This document shows, piece after piece, positions 58,679-64,000 of a stretch of 64,000 nucleotides of DNA (its first letter is position 1; every line of letters starts with the position of its first letter). Under the pieces are notes generated by a model that saw only the letters and a list, made by a program, of their open reading frames with translations, made no database searches and was not told the origin of the DNA. This stretch comes from CAZNKU01 sp045545235. GTDB lineage: Bacteria; Bacillota; Clostridia; Monoglobales; Firm-18. The stretch lies in contig JAZQAN010000056.1 of assembly GCA_045545235.1 (NCBI GenBank), positions 66,122 to 130,121 of the forward strand, in the 5' to 3' direction. The translations under genes and the position numbers were made by a program.

Positions 58679-61600
58679 ATGCCAAAGAGAACAGACATTA
58701 AAAAAGTGCTTGTTATAGGTTCGGGGCCTATCGTTATTGGTCAGGCTGCTGAATTTGACTATGCAGGTACACAGGCTTGCTTAGCCCTTAAAGAAGAAGG
58801 GTATGAGGTTATTCTTGCAAACTCTAACCCTGCTACAATTATGACAGATACAACTATTGCGGATAAGGTTTATATGGAACCTTTGACTCTTGATTATGTT
58901 GCTAAAATTATACGTTACGAAAGACCTGATGCAATTGTTCCCGGTATCGGCGGTCAGACAGGTCTTAACCTTGCTATGCAGCTTGCGAAGAAGGGTGTTT
59001 TGCACGAATGTCAGGTAGAACTTTTGGGTACAAAGGTTGAAAGTATTGAACGTGCAGAGGACCGTGAGCTTTTCAAAGAGCTTTGTGAAGAACTTGGTGA
59101 ACCTGTTTTGCCATCTCTTATCACGCACTCTATGGAAGAAGGCGTTAAGGCTGCTGAAGAAATCGGCTACCCTGTTGTACTTCGCCCTGCGTTTACACTT
59201 GGCGGTACAGGCGGTGGTTTTGCTGATAATGAAACAGAACTTCGTGAAATTATGAAAAATGCTCTTAAGCTTTCTCCGGTTCATCAGGTTTTGGTTGAAA
59301 AGAGTATTAAAGGTTATAAGGAAATTGAATTTGAAGTTATGCGTGACAGCAAGGATACTGCAATTACAATATGCAGTATGGAAAATGTTGACCCTGTTGG
59401 TATTCATACAGGTGACTCTATAGTTGTTGCTCCTGCACAGACTTTGACAAGCAAAGAATATCATATGCTTTCTGATGCGGCTCTTCGCATTATAAAGGCA
59501 CTTAAGATTGAAGGCGGTTGTAATGTTCAGTTTGCTTTGGACCCTCAGTCTTTCTCATATTATGTAATTGAGGTTAACCCACGTGTTTCACGTTCATCTG
59601 CCCTTGCTTCAAAGGCAAGTGCATATCCTATTGCACGTGTTACTGCAAAGGTTGCAGTTGGTATGACTCTTGATGAAATTAAAATTGCAAACACACCTGC
59701 GTCATTTGAACCTTCACTTGACTATGTGGTTGCAAAAATGCCTCGTTTCCCATTTGATAAATTTGTTGATGCCAACAACAAGCTTGGTACACAGATGAAG
59801 GCAACAGGTGAGGTAATGAGCATTGGACGTACTTTGGAAGAATGTTTCTTAAAGGCTATACGTTCACTTGAAATTGGTACATCACATATTCATATGCCTA
59901 AATTTGATAACGAAAATACAAGCATTGAAGAATTGATGAGTTATATTAAAGAAGGTACAGATGACCGTATCTATGCAATAGCAGAGCTTATGTGGCTTGG
60001 TGTTGACCATAGCAGAATTTGCGATGCTACACAGATTGATATGCTGTTCCTTGACAAAATCAAAAATATTGTTGACCTTGAAAAGGTGCTTGCGGCTAAT
60101 CCAAATAATTTTGATGTACTTAAAAAGGCTAAGAAAATGGGCTTCTCCGACAAGTACATTGCACGCTTGTGGAAGGTTACAGAAGATGATATTTACGCAA
60201 TACGTAAGGAAAATAATCTGTTCCCTGTATATAAGACAATTGATACCTGTGCAGGAGAATTTGATGGTTACACACCTTATTTCTACTCAACTTATGAGGA
60301 TGAAAACGAGTCTGTTGTAAGTGATAAGAAAAAGATTATTGTTTTGGGTTCAGGTCCTATCCGTATCGGTCAGGGTGTTGAATTTGACTACTCAACAGTT
60401 CACGCTATAAAGACTATTAAGGATGCAGGCTACGAATCAATTATTATAAATAACAACCCTGAAACTGTTTCAACTGACTATACAACAAGTGATAAGCTTT
60501 ATTTTGAGCCATTGACAGTTGAAGATGTTATGAACATTGTTGAACTTGAAAAGCCAATTGGTGTTATTGCATCTTTGGGTGGACAGACTGCCATTAACCT
60601 TGCTGAACCTTTGATGAAACGCGGTGTTAAAATTATCGGTACAGACTGTGACGCTATTGATAAGGCAGAAAACCGTGATTCGTTTGAAAAAATTATGGAA
60701 CAGCTTAAAATTCCTCAGCCAAAGGGTAAGGCTGTTACTAATATTGAAGACGGTGTTGCAGCTGCAAAGGATATTGGTTATCCTGTACTTGTTCGTCCAA
60801 GTTATGTACTTGGTGGCCGTGCGATGCAGATTGTGGCAGATGAAAAAGCACTTCGCCAGTATCTTAAAACTGCCGTTGAAATTGACGAGGACAGACCTGT
60901 ATTGGTTGATAAATATATTGTCGGTAAGGAAGTTGAGGTTGACGCAGTATGTGACGGTACAGATATTTTTGTGCCGGGTATTATGGAACACGTTGAAAGA
61001 ACAGGCGTTCATTCAGGTGACTCTATAAGCGTTTACCCTACATTCTCTATTAGTCAGAAGGTTAAGGATGTAATACTTGATTATACTAAAAAACTTGGCT
61101 TGGGTATTGGTATTGTTGGGCTTTATAACATTCAGTTTATCGTTGATAACGAAGAAAACGTGTATGTTATTGAGGTTAACCCGCGTTCTTCAAGAACTGT
61201 TCCGTTCCTTTCAAAGGCAACAGGATACAGCCTTGCTGATATTGCAACACTTATAATTTTGGGTAAGAGTCTTAAGGAACAGGGTATTACCGTTGAATAT
61301 CCGAAGGAAAAAGACAGATGGTATGTTAAGGTTCCTGCATTCTCATTCAACAAGCTTCGTGGTCTTGATGCTTACCTTTCACCTGAAATGAAGTCTACAG
61401 GTGAAGCTATCGGTTATGACAAAAAGCTTACAAGAGCACTTTATAAGGCTTTGCAGGCTGCAAGTATGAACGTTACAAATTACGGTACTGTTTTTGTAAC
61501 AATTGCCGATAAGGATAAGGAAGAAGCACTTCCTCTTATGAAGAGATTCTATGACCTTGGATTTAACATTGAAGCTACTGAGGGTACTGCAAACTTCCTT

Positions 61601-61867
61601 AAAAAGCATAACATCAAAACAAGAATTTTGCCAAAACTAAGTGAGGATAATGAAATTATTCTTGAATCTATGCGTAAGGGTTATATTAACTATGTTATCA
61701 ACACAAGAGACGTTAACTCTGTAAGCGTAGAAAAGGACGGCTATAAGATAAGACAATGTGCGGTAGAAAACAACATTACAATGTTTACTGCACTTGATAC
61801 TGTACGAGTTCTTCTTGATGTACTTGAAGAAATTACAATTACAGTTTCTACAATAGATGCTGAATAA
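58679..61867 (+). CDS. carB: Carbamoyl-phosphate synthase large subunit
   Basis: 1062 residues in two homologous ATP-grasp halves: IGSGPIVIGQAAEFDYAGTQ at the start and LGSGPIRIGQGVEFDYS from ~residue 555, each followed by an ATP-grasp domain (RPAFTLGGTGGG; RPSYVLGGRAM). The C-terminal ~140 residues are the MGS-like allosteric domain. Start at 58679 with GGAGGG upstream, giving the usual protein. Makes carbamoyl-phosphate for argF and pyrimidines; with a defective CarA it probably uses ammonia directly. Confidence 0.97.
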   Translation: MPKRTDIKKVLVIGSGPIVIGQAAEFDYAGTQACLALKEEGYEVILANSNPATIMTDTTIADKVYMEPLTLDYVAKIIRYERPDAIVPGIGGQTGLNLAMQLAKKGVLHECQVELLGTKVESIERAEDRELFKELCEELGEPVLPSLITHSMEEGVKAAEEIGYPVVLRPAFTLGGTGGGFADNETELREIMKNALKLSPVHQVLVEKSIKGYKEIEFEVMRDSKDTAITICSMENVDPVGIHTGDSIVVAPAQTLTSKEYHMLSDAALRIIKALKIEGGCNVQFALDPQSFSYYVIEVNPRVSRSSALASKASAYPIARVTAKVAVGMTLDEIKIANTPASFEPSLDYVVAKMPRFPFDKFVDANNKLGTQMKATGEVMSIGRTLEECFLKAIRSLEIGTSHIHMPKFDNENTSIEELMSYIKEGTDDRIYAIAELMWLGVDHSRICDATQIDMLFLDKIKNIVDLEKVLAANPNNFDVLKKAKKMGFSDKYIARLWKVTEDDIYAIRKENNLFPVYKTIDTCAGEFDGYTPYFYSTYEDENESVVSDKKKIIVLGSGPIRIGQGVEFDYSTVHAIKTIKDAGYESIIINNNPETVSTDYTTSDKLYFEPLTVEDVMNIVELEKPIGVIASLGGQTAINLAEPLMKRGVKIIGTDCDAIDKAENRDSFEKIMEQLKIPQPKGKAVTNIEDGVAAAKDIGYPVLVRPSYVLGGRAMQIVADEKALRQYLKTAVEIDEDRPVLVDKYIVGKEVEVDAVCDGTDIFVPGIMEHVERTGVHSGDSISVYPTFSISQKVKDVILDYTKKLGLGIGIVGLYNIQFIVDNEENVYVIEVNPRSSRTVPFLSKATGYSLADIATLIILGKSLKEQGITVEYPKEKDRWYVKVPAFSFNKLRGLDAYLSPEMKSTGEAIGYDKKLTRALYKALQAASMNVTNYGTVFVTIADKDKEEALPLMKRFYDLGFNIEATEGTANFLKKHNIKTRILPKLSEDNEIILESMRKGYINYVINTRDVNSVSVEKDGYKIRQCAVENNITMFTALDTVRVLLDVLEEITITVSTIDAE

Positions 61868-61886
61868 TTAAAGAGAATAGTATAAT

Positions 61887-61933
61887 AAAAAGGGCTGAAG
61901 CAAAACGAATTTCGTTTTACTTCAGCCCTTTTA
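61887..61933 (+). terminator. Terminator of carAB
   Basis: AAAAGGGCTGAAG and CTTCAGCCCTTTT enclose AAAACGAA/TTCGTTTT with one mismatch, forming a stem of more than 20 bp followed by T-rich sequence. Confidence 0.92.
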
Positions 61934-61967
61934 TAGTAAATTTCGACGGTTTCCGACGAACCGCATC

Positions 61968-61994
61968 GTAGGGAACGACCTGCGTGTCGTTCCG
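61968..61994 (+). repeat. REP-like palindrome, copy A
   Basis: GTAG followed by GGAACGAC-CTGCGT-GTCGTTCC and a final G; 8-bp perfect arms. An identical 27-base unit lies inverted at 63482-63508 and a 25/27 copy at 63337-63363, both inside the RAYT gene. Confidence 0.85.
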
Positions 61995-62071
61995 ATTTAT
62001 AAGGTTTTAGTATTATACTAATGTTTTCGGAAAATGAGATACATTTTACCTGCTTGTTACAGTACCGGACA

Positions 62072-62845
62072 TTATTTGTATAGCGCTAAATCTGTGAAGG
62101 CTACATCTGACCAGTTTCCCCAGTTTACTTCAGGTGTTGCTATTTTTACTGTTAATTGATTAATTCCTTTGATATCAATGCTTATGTTGAACGGCATTGA
62201 AGGTGTCAAATTATTCACTTTATAAATTAATTTCCCATCCCCATAAAAATATATATCAGAATCTCGAACATCACATGTGTCTGCTTTTCCTGTTGCTATG
62301 TCATAACTTTTGGGCAAAAAAATCTTTCCTTTTAAAGTTGAGTATTGGCTATTCAATGGATATGCTATAATCGTACCAGCACCATCTGAATCATCATTTA
62401 TAACACTACTGTTTCCAAATAAAATACCATTGGTGTATACATTTTCGTTGTAATCTGTTACAGTACCATTTATTACTCTCATAAAATTACCTGACGTACC
62501 TTTTTTATAATCATTATACTGAATCCTATCCAAATAATTATCAGGCTTTGTATGATCTTTCTTTCCGATGTAAACGCTCTGTGTTGCTCCGTCCCATTCA
62601 ACATCTTTCCCAAATGCATTAGAAATAGCTCGAACAGGTAAATAAGTTGTTCCATTCATAGTAAATGGTTCGACCACATTGCCATTGGCATCTTTGGGTA
62701 CAATTTCACCGCCATCAATGTAAATTTTGATGTTGTTGTAGAACAACTCTGCAGTTTCACTGATTTGTTTTGCAAATACGACTCCGCCCGTCAGCATTGC
62801 CCCAAGCAGAATACCTGCAATCAATCCTTGTAATCTTTTTTTCAT
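62072..62845 (-). CDS. Secreted stalk-domain protein with carbohydrate-binding-like C-terminus
   Basis: 257 residues. A signal peptide (KKRLQGLIAGILLGAMLTGG) marks export. Residues ~38-95 match the copper-amine-oxidase-N/stalk domain (IYIDGGEIVPKDANGNVVEPF, TYLPVRAISNAFGKDVEWD). Residues ~110-257 form a beta-rich domain ending in FDL-type strands, resembling NPCBM sugar-binding modules (IYFYGDGKLIYKV). Likely a cell-surface or extracellular protein. It has its own promoter and is divergent from the HTH gene. Confidence 0.82.
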   Translation of the reverse strand: MKKRLQGLIAGILLGAMLTGGVVFAKQISETAELFYNNIKIYIDGGEIVPKDANGNVVEPFTMNGTTYLPVRAISNAFGKDVEWDGATQSVYIGKKDHTKPDNYLDRIQYNDYKKGTSGNFMRVINGTVTDYNENVYTNGILFGNSSVINDDSDGAGTIIAYPLNSQYSTLKGKIFLPKSYDIATGKADTCDVRDSDIYFYGDGKLIYKVNNLTPSMPFNISIDIKGINQLTVKIATPEVNWGNWSDVAFTDLALYK

Positions 62846-62879
62846 ATTATTTTACCTCCTATGTTTTCTATGTGTTTTT

Positions 62880-62908
62880 ATAATAACACACTCAGTTCCA
62901 AAAGTCAA
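62880..62908 (-). promoter_or_regulatory. Promoter of the stalk-domain gene
   Basis: Leftward TTGACT (62908-62903), 17-base spacer, TATTAT (62885-62880); ATG at 62845 behind AGGAGGT. Confidence 0.8.
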
Positions 62909-62931
62909 CTCAAAAGAGGTAATTATTCTAA

Positions 62932-62957
62932 CTCAAAATAGTTAAAATAATTTTGAG
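62932..62957. promoter_or_regulatory. Palindromic operator candidate before the HTH gene
   Basis: CTCAAAAT (62932-62939) and ATTTTGAG (62950-62957) are perfect mirror arms 10 bases apart, and another CTCAAAA is at 62910-62916. The right arm abuts the HTH gene's ribosome site, suggesting autoregulation and control of the divergent stalk gene. Confidence 0.55.
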
Positions 62958-62966
62958 GTGGTATGA

Positions 62967-63209
62967 TTGAATATCGGAGAGGCAACAAAATTAAGAATAA
63001 TTGAACTTTGTGAAGAAAATAAAATAACCATAAATAAACTTGCAACAATAAGCGGAATTACTCAATCTACATTGAGTAATATTGTTGGTGGCAGGAATAA
63101 CAGTGCCACTATATCCACAATAAAAAAGATATGTGATGGATTAAATATATCAATCCGTGATTTTTTTAAATCAAATTTGTTTGATAATTTAGAACAAGAA
63201 GTAAAATAG
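62967..63209 (+). CDS. XRE-type helix-turn-helix regulator
   Basis: 80 residues, essentially one HTH_XRE domain: KLRIIELCEENKITINKLAT, then SGITQSTLSNIVGGRNNSATISTIKKICDGLNISIRDFF. The start is TTG at 62967, six bases after GAGGTG; an ATG four bases earlier is out of frame and soon stops. Probably binds the palindrome just upstream. It has no toxin partner nearby and directly precedes the RAYT gene. Confidence 0.85.
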   Translation: MNIGEATKLRIIELCEENKITINKLATISGITQSTLSNIVGGRNNSATISTIKKICDGLNISIRDFFKSNLFDNLEQEVK

Positions 63210-63219
63210 GAATACAACT

Positions 63220-63723
63220 ATGAATTTACCAAAACGAAAACCAACGAGATTAAAAGGGTATGATTATTCAACTTCCGGAGCATATTTTGTTACGATATGC
63301 ACGCAAAACAGAGACCAGTTATTTGAAATAGAAAATGTAGGGAACGACCTATGTGTCGTTCCGTCTCTACAAAATGCAATTATCCATAAGTGGCTGAAAG
63401 AGACGGAAAATAAATTTGATAACATAAAAATAGATAAATATGTAATTATGCCCAACCATATTCATATTATTGTCATAATAACGGAACGACACGCAGGTCG
63501 TTCCCTACACGATGTGATGCGATGGTTTGAAACAATGGCTACAAACGAATATATTTGTAACATTAAAAAAGGTGTGCTTAAACCGTTTAATAAGAGATTG
63601 TTTCAGAAATCATTTCACGACCATATCATTCGTGGTGAAAAAGATTATCAAAAAATATGGGAATACATAGACACAAACCCTTTAAAATGGGAATTAGATT
63701 GTTTTTATAATGAAAGGTCGTAG
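63220..63723 (+). CDS. REP-associated tyrosine transposase (RAYT, IS200-like Y1 family)
   Basis: 167 residues. It has YFVTICTQNRDQLFEIE, the HUH metal motif in MPNHIHIIV, a candidate catalytic Tyr in TNEYICN, and the C-terminal FHDHIIRGEKDYQKIWEYI, DTNPLKWELD. RAYTs are domesticated single-copy relatives of IS200/IS605 transposases that mobilise REP palindromes. Two REP units are embedded in its own coding sequence (63337-63363 and 63482-63508) in opposite orientation, encoding the variable loops NVGNDLCVVPS and TERHAGRSLHD. The gene is intact. Confidence 0.88.
   Translation: MNLPKRKPTRLKGYDYSTSGAYFVTICTQNRDQLFEIENVGNDLCVVPSLQNAIIHKWLKETENKFDNIKIDKYVIMPNHIHIIVIITERHAGRSLHDVMRWFETMATNEYICNIKKGVLKPFNKRLFQKSFHDHIIRGEKDYQKIWEYIDTNPLKWELDCFYNERS
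63337..63363 (+). repeat. REP-like palindrome, copy B (inside the RAYT gene)
   Basis: Same 27-base unit as copy A apart from two bases in the loop (AT in place of GC). In frame within the RAYT gene. Confidence 0.85.
63482..63508 (-). repeat. REP-like palindrome, copy C (inside the RAYT gene, inverted)
   Basis: Reverse complement identical to copy A over all 27 bases. With copy B it could form a large hairpin in the RAYT mRNA. Confidence 0.85.
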
Positions 63724-63775
63724 CAAATTGATACGACCTTTCAGCGTGTCGATAAACCTGTCGACACGCTGAAAG
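63712..63775 (+). repeat. Overlapping tandem hairpins after the RAYT gene
   Basis: GAAAGGTCGTA (63712-63722) pairs with TACGACCTTTC (63732-63742). The last five bases CTTTC also begin CTTTCAGCGTGTCGA (63738-63752), which pairs perfectly with TCGACACGCTGAAAG (63761-63775). The shared bases make the two hairpins compete at their bases. Neither is followed by a T-run. Confidence 0.7.
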
Positions 63776-63800
63776 ATTGCGAAAAAGGAAGGTATATTTT

Positions 63801-63850
63801 GTCAATTTGAATTCGTCGGCGTACGAGGGTACGGTAGAGTTCAAATTGGC
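63801..63850 (+). repeat. Imperfect hairpin with symmetric internal loop
   Basis: GTCAATTTGAAT (63801-63812) pairs with GTTCAAATTGGC (63839-63850), two G-U pairs included. Inside, CGTAC-GAGG-GTACG forms a terminal hairpin. Probably part of the repeat cluster around the RAYT gene; function unknown. Confidence 0.5.
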
Positions 63851-63861
63851 AAAAAGCAAAT

Positions 63862-63899
63862 AACCGCAAGGGAATTTCGATGTTTTCCTTGCGGTTTTA
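63862..63899 (+). terminator. Terminator-like hairpin near the window end
   Basis: AACCGCAAGG (63862-63871) with CCTTGCGGTT (63887-63896) and a following TT. The last 100 bases hold no gene I can support. Confidence 0.6.
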
Positions 63900-64000
63900 T
63901 AGTTGTTTTTATTTTTTGGCAAGAGTAAACCCTTACCCTACATTCAAACATAATTATTAAGTCATTTGCGATAGAACGACTTTTTCGACGGTCTGAAAGG

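Noticed and set aside
62963..63004. ATG at 62963 as the HTH gene start
   Set aside because: It is out of frame with the helix-turn-helix domain and stops after 13 codons; TTG at 62967 fits the ribosome site.
63626..63922. 98-codon open frame on the minus strand
   Set aside because: It runs across the end of the RAYT gene and the tandem palindromes, has no ribosome site, and its sequence simply reads through the repeats.

Overview
The window is about 64 kb of AT-rich, densely coded DNA from an anaerobic Gram-positive bacterium, most likely an uncultured gut- or rumen-type member of class Clostridia. The reasons are strong GGAGG ribosome sites, near-consensus sigma-A promoters with 17-nt spacers, a rubrerythrin, a flavodiiron protein, glycyl-radical enzymology, several radical-SAM enzymes, formate-tetrahydrofolate ligase, and lysine and preQ1 riboswitches. 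No rRNA, tRNA, CRISPR array or prophage was seen.

Layout. 1-8912: the end of prmA, sfsA, a ZIP transporter with rubrerythrin, and a uvrB-uvrA-rRNA methyltransferase operon. 8913-16000: a B12-binding-type radical-SAM protein; a leftward operon MATE - PsiE-like - PflX-like radical SAM - queT with a preQ1-type pseudoknot before queT; a DUF5107/TPR protein. 16131-25508: an operon with a HAD phosphatase, a diol-dehydratase-type glycyl radical enzyme, a 260-nt gap holding a predicted structured RNA, the activase, two microcompartment genes (EutS/PduU-like, EutP/PduV-like), a PHP protein, a GH78 rhamnosidase, an RpiB-like isomerase and an SGNH hydrolase. 25664-34915: the microcompartment core (class II aldolase, GlcG-like protein, zinc ADH, two BMC-H, BMC-P, PduS-like, PduT-like, PduP-like, a second BMC-T, PduL) ending in a DeoR regulator. 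35046-38201: CapD-type sugar dehydratase, SGNH hydrolase, VanZ. 38335-44394: argC-J-B-D-amidohydrolase-argF behind an ARG-box promoter. 44395-48165: DUF1846 and flavodiiron genes flanked by two long intergenic regions. 48166-57331 (leftward): SDR protein, GH106-like rhamnosidase, lysA and dapA under a lysine riboswitch, CNNM protein with a small Cys-containing gene, fhs. 57589-61867: carA-carB with a matching ARG box. 61868-64000: a stalk-domain surface protein, an HTH regulator, a RAYT transposase and REP-like palindromes.

The central theme is fermentation of deoxysugars. Rhamnosidases release rhamnose. The encapsulated aldolase would split rhamnulose- or fuculose-1-phosphate to DHAP and lactaldehyde. 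Alcohol dehydrogenase, the B12-independent dehydratase, CoA-acylating aldehyde dehydrogenase and PduL would carry it through 1,2-propanediol and propanal to propanol and propionyl-phosphate. This matches the GRM5-type glycyl-radical microcompartment.

The most notable observations are: (1) two copies of a previously unrecognised-looking ~163-nt noncoding RNA, each with its own promoter and terminator and with compensatory changes in its helices; (2) a CarA subunit lacking all three glutaminase catalytic residues; (3) a 273-nt multibranched structure between the lysine-riboswitch terminator and the dapA ribosome site; (4) in-frame alternative starts in the BMC alcohol dehydrogenase and one BMC-H gene; (5) a repeated hairpin-pseudoknot element whose loop and 3' partner covary. 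Everything is read by eye; no alignment or folding program was run.
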